DNA of 21,949 bases from JACQNR01 sp049515175 (GTDB taxonomy: Bacteria > Acidobacteriota > Terriglobia > UBA7540), in contig JBEKUI010000066.1 of NCBI GenBank assembly GCA_049515175.1, positions 1 to 21,949 on the forward strand, written 5' to 3'. The translations under genes and the position numbers were made by a program. Position 1 is the first letter of the stretch; every line of letters starts with the position of its first letter. Shown here one piece after another: positions 7,402 through 14,704 of this stretch. The notes beneath the pieces were generated by a model. It saw only the letters and a list, made by a program, of their open reading frames with translations, did not search any database and was not told where the DNA came from.

Positions 7402-7457
7402 TCAGCCTGGACCGTGAGAGGAACGTGGTTGGGGAAGTAGCGCCCACAGGTGCCAGG

Positions 7458-7973
7458 ATGGAACCGCGCACGAGTGCAATCGTTCTGCGCACGCTAATTT
7501 TCACCATTCTTGTGCCGGGCTCGGTCACAGCTCTGATTCCCTACTGGATTCTGCGCTCCAGACCGGGTCCGGATTTTGAAATCTCCGCACTCCGGTTGGG
7601 CGGAATCCTTCCCATCGTGCTCGGGGCGGCCGTATATTTCTCTTGTGCATGGGAATTCGTGAGGACGGGAGGGGGCACGCCGGCCCCGATTGACCCTCCC
7701 AAAGCTCTCGTAGCTCGTGGCCTCTACCGTTATACCCGCAATCCCATGTACGTGGGGGTGGTCTCAACTCTTGTCGGCGAGGCGGTCCTTTTCCAGTCGC
7801 GTCGACTCCTGGCCTATGCGCTCGTTGTCGGACTACTCTTCCACGCGTTTGTTCTCCTCTATGAGGAACCTACACTGCGGCAGAAGTTCGGACCTTCGTA
7901 CGAGGAATACCTGAAAGCCGTCCCGCGCTGGTTCCCCAGACTCCGCCGGGCTCGCCCGCGGAACCGGGATTGA
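7458..7973 (+). CDS. PEMT/ICMT-type membrane methyltransferase
   Basis: 171 residues with about four hydrophobic segments (10-30, 46-64, 98-112, 117-135). The signature of the isoprenylcysteine carboxyl methyltransferase / phospholipid N-methyltransferase group is present: RGLYRYTRNPMYVG (87-100) and, after the last membrane segment, EEPTLRQKFGPSYEEYLKAVPRWFPR (136-161), which bind S-adenosylmethionine in characterised relatives. The methyl acceptor is unknown; in bacteria such proteins often act on lipids or membrane-associated small molecules. I prefer the ATG at 7458 over the GTG at 7425 because the extra residues are not hydrophobic and are not expected in this family. It is convergent with the decarboxylase gene. 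Confidence 0.82.
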   Translation: MEPRTSAIVLRTLIFTILVPGSVTALIPYWILRSRPGPDFEISALRLGGILPIVLGAAVYFSCAWEFVRTGGGTPAPIDPPKALVARGLYRYTRNPMYVGVVSTLVGEAVLFQSRRLLAYALVVGLLFHAFVLLYEEPTLRQKFGPSYEEYLKAVPRWFPRLRRARPRNRD

Positions 7974-8000
7974 GCTGCTTGGTATGGGGCAGGGAAGCCG

Positions 8001-9476
8001 TCACCCGGCGGCGGCCGCTTCCTGGCCGAATTGCTCAATCAGCCGCAAGGCTTCACGGATGTCAGCCATCTTCGTCCGGTGGTTCAGCACGCAGAATCGG
8101 ATCACGGTCCGTGTCCCGAGCCGGGTGGTCGACAGGACGATTCGCCGGCTGGCAGTGGCACGATGGACCAGGTCGGAATTGATGCGGTTCAAGTACTCCT
8201 CGCGATCGGCTGGGGGAACCCCTTCTGGAACGTAGCGGAAAGAAAACACACCGAGAGAGGGTGGGGTGATGATCTCGATGCGCGGAGACTCCTGGAACAA
8301 CCGTGCCGCATATTCCGTGAGGTCCAGGCACTGGTCGAGGATCTCGCGCAAGCGCCGCGCGCCGAAAGTCTTGACCGTCATCCAGACCTTCAGGGCCCGG
8401 AAGGCGCGTGTAAGCTGCACGCCATAGTCGCAGAAATTGACTTCCCGCTCCTCGCGGGCGACGTCGGTCATATACTCAGGCAGAATCTTGAAGGTCTCAC
8501 GCAGCAGGCTGCCGGAACGCACGATCACGCAGCCTGCTTCGTAGCCGCAGTAGAACCATTTGTGAGGGTCGAGCACGACGGAATCCGCGCGCTCGATACC
8601 TGAAAGGAGTAGCCGTCCGCGCTCTGTCAGAGCAGCGAAACCGCCATAAGCGGCGTCCACATGGAACCACAGGCCGTGCCGGCGCGCCATCTCACTAATT
8701 TCCTCCATGGGGTCGATGGCGCCGGTGTTCGTCGTCCCCGCATTGGCAATGACCGCAAACGGGCGGCGCCCGGCGGCGAGGTCGCGCTCGATTTCGTCGC
8801 GAAGGCTGTCCGGCTGGAGGCGAAACGAGGCATCGGAAGGAATTCGCCGAAGCTGCTCAGCGCGGAAACCCAGGAGGCGTAGCGCGCGGTCAATGGAGGC
8901 GTGCGATTGGTCGGAAAGGTACACCACGGCATGGTCGGATTCATCGGCAAGTATCTCGCGCCGCGCCACCGCCAGGGCCGTCAGGTTGGCGACCGAACCG
9001 CCGCTCACCAGCAGCCCGGCGGCTTCTGACGGCAATCCCAGCATTGTCTTGAACCAGTCGATCACAATGATCTCAACCTGGCTGGGACCGGATGATTCGA
9101 ACCATGTGCCCGCAAAGACGTTGGAGCCGGCTGCCAGCGCGTCGGCGAGCATGCTGACAAAAGTCGGGGCGCTGGGAACGAACGCGAAAAAACGCGGATG
9201 ATCGACGGGGACCGAGTTGGGGGCGACTTTCTCCAAATACTCGTCGAAGACGCGGTTAAAGTCGAGTTGCTCCTCCGGCATCGTCTCGCGCAGTAGTGCC
9301 TCTGTTTCTTCGCGCGAGAGCTCCTGTCCCATTGCGCTGCCCGGCAGGCGCATCTGACGCTCCACCATCCAATCCACCACGCGGTATCCGGCCTGACGCA
9401 TTAGATCTGGGTTGAACTCAAGGGACAGGTCCTTGATCTTCAACTCCAATTCTTTAAGAGATGGCTTCGATGACAT
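8001..9476 (-). CDS. PLP-dependent group II amino acid decarboxylase
   Basis: 491 residues, the usual length for aromatic-L-amino-acid, glutamate or tyrosine decarboxylases of group II. PLP-site motifs are in order: LVSGGSVANLTAL (156-168), SDQSHASIDRA with the ring-stacking His192, FHVDAAYGGFA (271-281) and VLDPHKWF, in which Lys306 should hold the cofactor. The substrate is not fixed by these motifs; resemblance to the aromatic amino acid branch (VDHPRFFAFVPSAPTFVSMLADALAAGSN) is strongest. The start at 9476 has GGAGG upstream; the frame runs on to 9518 without a ribosome site. It begins 42 bp after the end of the PIG-L deacetylase gene and is probably the last gene of that operon. Confidence 0.88.
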   Translation of the reverse strand: MSSKPSLKELELKIKDLSLEFNPDLMRQAGYRVVDWMVERQMRLPGSAMGQELSREETEALLRETMPEEQLDFNRVFDEYLEKVAPNSVPVDHPRFFAFVPSAPTFVSMLADALAAGSNVFAGTWFESSGPSQVEIIVIDWFKTMLGLPSEAAGLLVSGGSVANLTALAVARREILADESDHAVVYLSDQSHASIDRALRLLGFRAEQLRRIPSDASFRLQPDSLRDEIERDLAAGRRPFAVIANAGTTNTGAIDPMEEISEMARRHGLWFHVDAAYGGFAALTERGRLLLSGIERADSVVLDPHKWFYCGYEAGCVIVRSGSLLRETFKILPEYMTDVAREEREVNFCDYGVQLTRAFRALKVWMTVKTFGARRLREILDQCLDLTEYAARLFQESPRIEIITPPSLGVFSFRYVPEGVPPADREEYLNRINSDLVHRATASRRIVLSTTRLGTRTVIRFCVLNHRTKMADIREALRLIEQFGQEAAAAG

Positions 9477-9518
9477 GATGCCTCCGCGGGCGGGAAGGGG
9501 TGGGTAGAGGCGCCACAC

Positions 9519-10292
9519 TCAGCTCTCTGCTGAGCGAACGAGGTCGCCGAGGAGATCACGCAGCAGATTGGTTGGAGGATATCCCTGGCCCACATGCTGG
9601 CGGAAACCCTCCGCCAAGCGGAATCCAGAGAGTTCTCCCGCCCGGCGAGCCATGGCGAGCATCGGCTCGTCGATCTGCGCGAGATCCTGCTGGGCGTGCA
9701 GCCAGGCGCGCTGACTTTCGTGGCAGGCGAGCATCCGTGTTTTTGTATCAAGCGTCCCTGAAATGTCCACACAGAAATGTGGCCGGATTTCCTGGCCCAG
9801 GATGTCGCGCCCGCCGAAGGGCTGCGCGTAATAGACGTGGGGGATGGCACGCGTCGCTTTGGCGGGACGTCGCGCGCCGGTGCGGAAATTCGGCGCCATA
9901 GCGATGAAGCAGGCGCTCTGCGAGAGTCGGCTGGCGATTTCGTGGTCTGCCATGTAATCGGTGGGAGAGTGGGTCAGAACGAGATCGGGATTGACGCGCC
10001 GGACAAGCTCGGCGACTTTCTTGAGCGTCCGCCCGTCGTAGAAAACCAGGATATCCTTTTCCTCCAGGCAGGAGTAGTCGGCGGCGATCATCGCCGCGGC
10101 GCGCCCGGCCTCCCGCTGCCGGATCCGGGTAATTTTCTCTGGCGGCAAGATGGCGCTGCCGCAATCTCCGGCGGTCATGGTGGTGATGTGAATCTTGGCG
10201 CCACGCTGGGCGAGATGGGCCAGCGTGCCCGCGCAGAGGAACTCCGCGTCATCGGGATGGGCGAAGAGCGCGAGAACCGTGGTTGGTGTCAT
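9519..10292 (-). CDS. PIG-L/LmbE-family zinc deacetylase
   Basis: 257 residues. The zinc-site motif AHPDDAE (11-17, with His12, Asp14 and Asp15) and the second histidine in YMADHE (113-118, His117) place it in the LmbE/PIG-L N-deacetylase family. Members remove acetyl from GlcNAc-linked compounds such as mycothiol and bacillithiol precursors or glycolipids. No thiol-biosynthesis partner is nearby, so the substrate is open. The decarboxylase gene follows at 42 bp on the same strand. A 169-bp gap with degenerate repeats separates it from the DUF2911 gene upstream. Confidence 0.87.
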   Translation of the reverse strand: MTPTTVLALFAHPDDAEFLCAGTLAHLAQRGAKIHITTMTAGDCGSAILPPEKITRIRQREAGRAAAMIAADYSCLEEKDILVFYDGRTLKKVAELVRRVNPDLVLTHSPTDYMADHEIASRLSQSACFIAMAPNFRTGARRPAKATRAIPHVYYAQPFGGRDILGQEIRPHFCVDISGTLDTKTRMLACHESQRAWLHAQQDLAQIDEPMLAMARRAGELSGFRLAEGFRQHVGQGYPPTNLLRDLLGDLVRSAES

Positions 10293-10339
10293 GAGCAGTT
10301 AGGATGCGCGGTCTCCCGGATCGTGGAACCGAGGCCACT

Positions 10340-10450
10340 ACCGGCGAGAGCCGAAATCGAGAACCGAAAAGCACCATTCGGGAAACGAATATCGAAAAGC
10401 GGTTCAACATGCGGGATAAACCAACCCCGAATCGAGAAACGCCGCTTTTC
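10340..10450. repeat. Degenerate TTCTCGATTTTCG-type repeat patch
   Basis: In the gap between the DUF2911 and PIG-L genes, related short units recur: AATCGAGAA at about 10356 and again at 10430, CGAAAAGC at 10365-10372 and 10393-10400, and GGAAACGAATATCG between them. On the minus strand they read as variants of TTCTCGATTTTCGG. The arms GAAAAGCGG (10394-10402) and CCGCTTTTC (10442-10450) can pair as a 9-bp stem with a 39-nt loop. I see no coding sequence here. Confidence 0.4.
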
Positions 10451-10461
10451 ACTCGAACCTC

Positions 10462-10980
10462 TCACTTCGCGGCGGAGAAGGAGGCCGTCAGCCGCGAGGT
10501 TCCCCAGGCGATCTCGACGACTCCCTTGCCACCCTTGCCGGTCAGGTTGACGGTCAGGGTCTCGACAGAGTCCTTGGCTTCCTGCACGTCCATGGGGACT
10601 TCGGCGATTCGGGCACTCGGTTCGTATTGGAAGGCGCCCTTGGAGGAGACGACGAGCGACCACTTGCCGGGTTCCGCCAGGCGTGTGAGCAGGATGTGCT
10701 TTCCCTTCGGCACGCGCGTCCCGCCAAAATCCAGATCGGCGTCGGAGGTGATCATCGTGGGGTCGCCGGATCCGATTCGCCAGACCCCGCCCACGGGCAT
10801 CTGCTTCAGCATGTCGCGACCCTTGAGTGATGGCCGCCCGTAATCAAGGCTCACAGTGGCGCTGCCGATCGTGGCTTTTGCCGTGCCGCGTTCCTGGCCA
10901 TGAGCCAACGTGGCAAAAGGTGCCAATCCCAGCATTGCGACGAAAACCGAACTGACCAGAACGATATTCAACCTCTTCAT
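10462..10980 (-). CDS. Secreted DUF2911 protein
   Basis: 172 residues with a signal peptide (MKR, hydrophobic core, AHGQ around residues 26-29). The mature part has the DUF2911 hallmarks: VSLDYGRPSLKGR near 42-54, PVGGVWRIGSGDPTMITSDADLDFGG near 61-86, VPKGKHILL near 89-97 and WSLVVS near 105-110. This domain is common in secreted proteins of Acidobacteriota and Bacteroidota; its function is unknown. The start at 10980 has AAAGGAGA about 10 nt upstream. It follows the TlpA-like gene after 72 bp on the same strand. Confidence 0.85.
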   Translation of the reverse strand: MKRLNIVLVSSVFVAMLGLAPFATLAHGQERGTAKATIGSATVSLDYGRPSLKGRDMLKQMPVGGVWRIGSGDPTMITSDADLDFGGTRVPKGKHILLTRLAEPGKWSLVVSSKGAFQYEPSARIAEVPMDVQEAKDSVETLTVNLTGKGGKGVVEIAWGTSRLTASFSAAK

Positions 10981-11052
10981 CTCAGTGATTCTCCTTTGCA
11001 TTCTGTCGTCGGAGCCGGGCATGGCCGGCCCCTCCGGAGTTTCAAGTCCCAC

Positions 11053-11982
11053 CTATCGAGTGAGAGCTGTCGCGAGGGCCTTGCGGATCTCCTCGCCACT
11101 TGTGTATCCGACCCAATGATGAAGGATGATGCCTTTGGCATCAAGTAGAAACAGAGTCGGAAATATGGCGATGCTGCCGAAGGCGCCGTCGCTTTCGCGC
11201 GTCCATTGTCCAACCGGGAAGTTTATCTTCTGTTCATGCAGGTACCGCTGGTGCGTCGCGTCATCGTATGCGAGGCCGAGCAGTTTATCGGCGTTCGCGC
11301 CGGCCACGGTGAAATTCCGCGGCGCGGAATCGCGCTGCAGGGCCACGAGCTCGGGCGTTTCCTTCATGCAGGGCGGGCAACCTGTGAACCAGACGTAGAG
11401 CAGCACGGTCTTGCCGCGCAGCCCCTCAGAACTGACTGCCGGCTGGCCGAGGCCGGGCAGCAGGAACGACGGCCCCGTCTGGCCCTCCATTCCGCCCAGT
11501 TGCCGCTCCACGACTTTGCTGAAGCGCGGATCCTTGAGAATTCTTTCAGTATCCACCCGAGTAATCTCGCCGGATTCAGAATCGCGGATCAGAAACTCCG
11601 GAACTCGCGGATCGGCTTCCATGACCCGTAGCAAAGTATCGGCATCGCGTGTGGACTTCAGGGCGAATTGTTCCGCGAGCGTGCTGAGCGACGGCGGATG
11701 GCCGAACTTTGCCTGATATTGTGTGGCAAAGAGCGGAATCCGGAAGAAAGCATTGTAGAGCCTGTTCAAGGCCCGACGCTCGTCGGGCTGCGTGAAGACT
11801 TGATTGTAAAGCTCGGTGACGAGGAGGGGTTCGCCCGGGCGCAGGTGGTCGCGAATGTATCCCAGCACGCGCGTTTCCGCGTCGGGCTGCGTCTCAGACG
11901 CCGTCGCGGCCGCCGCCGGACTGAATATCAGGAATGCGCTCAACGCCATGCCCAGCGCCGCAAGGGCGAAGATGCGCTTCAC
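11053..11982 (-). CDS. TlpA-like extracytoplasmic thioredoxin-fold protein
   Basis: 309 residues with a signal peptide (about 1-27). Residues 30-160 are an unassigned, mostly helical region. Residues about 168-309 are a TlpA/ResA-type thioredoxin fold: KTVLLYVWFTGCPPCMKETPEL with the redox pair C202-C205, and the cis-proline site IFPTLFLLD (Pro275). It probably reduces or isomerises disulfides outside the cytoplasmic membrane. The start is a GTG overlapping the TGA of the esterase gene (GTGA). A strong GAGGAGG lies inside the esterase 3' end, so the two proteins are translationally coupled. The long N-terminal region makes it larger than a usual TlpA and may bind a partner. Confidence 0.85.
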   Translation of the reverse strand: MKRIFALAALGMALSAFLIFSPAAAATASETQPDAETRVLGYIRDHLRPGEPLLVTELYNQVFTQPDERRALNRLYNAFFRIPLFATQYQAKFGHPPSLSTLAEQFALKSTRDADTLLRVMEADPRVPEFLIRDSESGEITRVDTERILKDPRFSKVVERQLGGMEGQTGPSFLLPGLGQPAVSSEGLRGKTVLLYVWFTGCPPCMKETPELVALQRDSAPRNFTVAGANADKLLGLAYDDATHQRYLHEQKINFPVGQWTRESDGAFGSIAIFPTLFLLDAKGIILHHWVGYTSGEEIRKALATALTR

Positions 11983-12932
11983 CGGTCACCTCCTCGGCCC
12001 GATGCGGAGGCAAGGCTCTTTTCCGCCTGCGCAAACAAGTGCCAGTGGAAGGCCAGGGAGAATTTCAAGTACTGGTTCAGGTAGCTCCATCCGTGGTTGC
12101 CGGGACGCAGCGCGTACTCATGGGGAAAATTCTTTGCGGCGAGCTCCTCGTGCAGGAGCTGGGCTCCGGCGTCAAAGCCGTAGCGATCGTGATCTCCACA
12201 ATCGAAATACAGCTTGAGCTGGGAGAATCGCTCGGGGTGCTCCGCGAGGGTGAGGGGATTATTCTCGTCAAAGTACTGCTCGTTCAAAGGCGAGCCAAAC
12301 GCGTTCTGTAGAATCTCCGCGTAAAATCCCCAGCGCCCTTCCGTAGGGGTAGGCTTTGGAATCTTAGGGATCAGCGCCGCGCTGTGGGCGCTCGCAGAGC
12401 CGAAGACGTCGGGATGATCCATGGCGAGGTGAAGGGCGCCGTAGCCACCCATGGAACTGCCGCTAATGCCGCGCGCCCGCCGCTCCGCCATAGTTCGATA
12501 CTTGCGATCGATGGCTGGGACGAGCTCCTGGATGACAAAGTCTTCGTAGCGCTCGTGGCCTCCGTAAGCGTTGACGTAAAACGTCTTGCCGCCGTCCGGG
12601 AGAACCACCAGGAAGTCGCCCACCTCGCCCTGGCCCCACAGGCTTTCGAGCGTCTGCCGCCCGCCGCGGTCGATCCAGCTATGTTCATTCTCAAATAACC
12701 CGTGCAGGAAATACAGAACCGGATAACGCCGTGTTGATCCTTCGTAGCCGGGAGGCAGGGCTACGCAGACGCTGACCGGCCGCCCGAGGATGGCGCTGGG
12801 CTGGGAATCGCACTGAAGAGAAGCCGAGGGCGCGGCGCCATAAGCAACAGGGCTCAGCGCCGCCGCGGCCAGAAAAACTGCTAGGCACGCGGCGCGCAGA
12901 ACCAAACTCGGATGAATTGGGGAATGCCTCAT
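11979..12932 (-). CDS. Secreted alpha/beta-hydrolase esterase (EstA/FrmB/antigen-85-like)
   Basis: 317 residues with a signal peptide (about 1-33). The fold is that of the esterase D / antigen-85 family: YPVLYFLHGLFENEHSW (70-86) gives the oxyanion-hole region, GISGSSMGGYGALHLA (155-170) the nucleophile elbow with Ser160, YFDCGDHDRYG (242-252) the acidic residue and RPGNHGWSYL (276-285) the histidine (His280). Likely substrates are acyl or aryl esters outside the cytoplasm, such as polysaccharide esters; this is not determined by sequence. The start at 12932 lies 3 nt after the stop of the small secreted protein gene, and the end overlaps the TlpA start by 4 nt, so this is an operon core. Confidence 0.87.
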   Translation of the reverse strand: MRHSPIHPSLVLRAACLAVFLAAAALSPVAYGAAPSASLQCDSQPSAILGRPVSVCVALPPGYEGSTRRYPVLYFLHGLFENEHSWIDRGGRQTLESLWGQGEVGDFLVVLPDGGKTFYVNAYGGHERYEDFVIQELVPAIDRKYRTMAERRARGISGSSMGGYGALHLAMDHPDVFGSASAHSAALIPKIPKPTPTEGRWGFYAEILQNAFGSPLNEQYFDENNPLTLAEHPERFSQLKLYFDCGDHDRYGFDAGAQLLHEELAAKNFPHEYALRPGNHGWSYLNQYLKFSLAFHWHLFAQAEKSLASASGRGGDR

Positions 12933-12935
12933 CGC

Positions 12936-13445
12936 TCAGGGGTGTGGAGAGGATTCTCGCGCCCGTTGCCCTTCGATATAGACGCTGGTTTTGCCGCTTC
13001 TCGAACTTGCTCCCGCCGCGGCTCCCGTGGTTCGCGCGCCGGAGTTAGCTGCGCCGGACTCGCCATACACCGAACCATGAACGTCTTTCAGTGGCCCACT
13101 TTTTGCCTTCTGCCCGGAGTTCGTCGGAGCGGGCTGCCGTCCGTCTTTCGCCTGGCCCGGCGCCGCAGCACGAAACTCCGTGACGGCGGAATCCTCCGAC
13201 ACGCGGGGCTTTAGCTCATCTGTTGCCGCGACCTTCTGCTTCGCAGCACCTTCCATAGCCTTGCTGGTGCTGGCGCGCGTCGCGTCACTCAGCACTGCCT
13301 TCTTCGATGGGCTCGGCTTCTGTGCTGGAGTGACAGCGGAGCCCCCTGGCGGTGTTTTCTCCGCCTGCTGAGCCCAGGCACCGCCCTGGAGTGCCAGGCA
13401 AACCGCCCACAGGACGGCGGACTTCATGTGAAACCGCACTTTCAT
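12936..13445 (-). CDS. Small secreted Ala/Lys/Ser-rich protein of unknown function
   Basis: 169 residues from the ATG at 13445; an ATG at 13427 is also possible. A signal peptide ends near GGAWAQ (about residue 26). The rest is low-complexity, rich in Ala, Ser, Lys, Gly and Pro with no predicted fold; it ends in SVYIEGQRARESSPHP. I do not recognise a family. It has no strong ribosome site at either ATG. Its stop is 3 nt before the esterase start, so it is probably the first gene of the esterase-TlpA transcript. It is probably disordered outside the cytoplasm. The signal peptide and spacing support a real gene. Confidence 0.6.
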   Translation of the reverse strand: MKVRFHMKSAVLWAVCLALQGGAWAQQAEKTPPGGSAVTPAQKPSPSKKAVLSDATRASTSKAMEGAAKQKVAATDELKPRVSEDSAVTEFRAAAPGQAKDGRQPAPTNSGQKAKSGPLKDVHGSVYGESGAANSGARTTGAAAGASSRSGKTSVYIEGQRARESSPHP

Positions 13446-13544
13446 GCCGCACCAAGAATTGAGCAATGCGCCCAGACGTTCATTGTCAGTCGAGCCGCGA
13501 TATCGGTCAAGCGCTCAGTTGGTGTCATGGCATACCTTGGGCGC

Positions 13545-14594
13545 TTACTTTCCCATGGGTTGGTCCCACAGCAGTTCGATGGTTACCCCCCCGTAGGGTT
13601 CGGTGTCGAGGTAGGCAAACCGCCCTTTGCTGTCGGGTGAATCCCACCCACCACTCTGCGAAACCGGGGCGCCCTTCGATCCCAGAATCCGCACGGCCTC
13701 GTCCATATCTTTGACGTTGAAGGCGAGATGATGGAAGCCTTCACCGTGATTTTTCAGAGACTCGTCATAGACGCTGGGGCCGATGAGCGGCTGGATCCAC
13801 TCGAACGTGACATCGCTCCAATGCCACCAGCCCAGGTACATCTCGAACTTCCCGGGCTGCCCGCGATAGTTCCGGTTCACACTGCCATTGTGATCGATGG
13901 GCATCCCACCCAAGCCCAGTGACTCGTAGAAGTCGCTGACCTTCTTATCATCGTGGACCACGAGAGCATACTGGACGATCTTGTTGAACGGGTAATCGTT
14001 GTGCGATGCGGCCTCGCCTCCCGGCGGGGGAGCGTCGGGATTGAACATCAGCTCGATGGTCAGGCCGCCGCCGCGCGGGGCGGTATCGAGATAGGCAAAC
14101 AAGCCTTTTCCCTTCTCGCCCTGCCAGCTTCCGCGCTGCACCACGTCCACGCCACGAGCCCGGAAGTGCTTGATCTGTTCCTCGAGCTTGGCCGGACTCG
14201 CAACGCGGTAGGCGAGGTGGTGCACGCCGTCGCCGTGCTGGGTGAGGAACTCATCGTAAACGCTCTTGCCCGTGATCGGCTGGATCCATTCGATTTCGAC
14301 GCCGCCGATGTTCGCGAAGGCCATCTTGAGGCTGAGCGGGGTCTTCTTGCCACGATAAGTCACGTCGGGGAGTTGGGAGACTCCTTCGCGGTTGATGTTT
14401 TTCAGCCCCAGTTTCTCCCAATAATCGACAGTCCGATCCAAATCTTTTACGACCCAGCCGACTTGCACGACATGGCGGTAGATCGAAAGGTCCACCGTCG
14501 GCTTGGCGATTTCGGCCGGGCGCGCGAGCAGATGCATGCAACAAAACACGGCGCCTGCGGCGACCACGGACAGAGTTAGACGAGATATATTCAT
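13545..14594 (-). CDS. Secreted two-domain VOC (glyoxalase/dioxygenase-fold) protein
   Basis: 349 residues with an N-terminal signal peptide (about 1-27) and two VOC modules. The first (about 40-190) has VVQVGWVVKDLDRTVDYWEKLG, HHLAYRV and LTIELMF. The second (about 205-345) has YALVVHDDKKVSDFYESLGL, HHLAFNV and VTIELLWD. Both keep the HH and IEL strand motifs that carry metal ligands in this fold. The first-strand ligand position is Val/Gln-like rather than a clear His, so metal binding is uncertain. Export is unusual for this mostly cytoplasmic family. The ATG at 14594 has GGAGG 6 nt upstream. It has its own promoter at 14656-14683. Confidence 0.83.
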   Translation of the reverse strand: MNISRLTLSVVAAGAVFCCMHLLARPAEIAKPTVDLSIYRHVVQVGWVVKDLDRTVDYWEKLGLKNINREGVSQLPDVTYRGKKTPLSLKMAFANIGGVEIEWIQPITGKSVYDEFLTQHGDGVHHLAYRVASPAKLEEQIKHFRARGVDVVQRGSWQGEKGKGLFAYLDTAPRGGGLTIELMFNPDAPPPGGEAASHNDYPFNKIVQYALVVHDDKKVSDFYESLGLGGMPIDHNGSVNRNYRGQPGKFEMYLGWWHWSDVTFEWIQPLIGPSVYDESLKNHGEGFHHLAFNVKDMDEAVRILGSKGAPVSQSGGWDSPDSKGRFAYLDTEPYGGVTIELLWDQPMGK

Positions 14595-14645
14595 GACATC
14601 CTCCAGCGAGGACTGCATAGGATAAGAGCTTTGCGGCGATCTTCG

Positions 14646-14683
14646 GGTCGAGCCGAGCATAGCACTCGACCGGCCCTTGTGAA
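14646..14683 (-). promoter_or_regulatory. Promoter of the two-domain VOC gene with a dyad over the -10
   Basis: On the minus strand TTCACA (14678-14683), a 16-nt spacer and TATGCT (14656-14661) make a good vegetative promoter about 62 bp before the start codon. A 7-bp inverted repeat, GGTCGAG (14646-14652) and CTCGACC (14665-14671), brackets the -10 box symmetrically and could be a repressor operator. Confidence 0.5.
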
Positions 14684-14704
14684 AGATGGTTTGCAGATTG
14701 GCGC

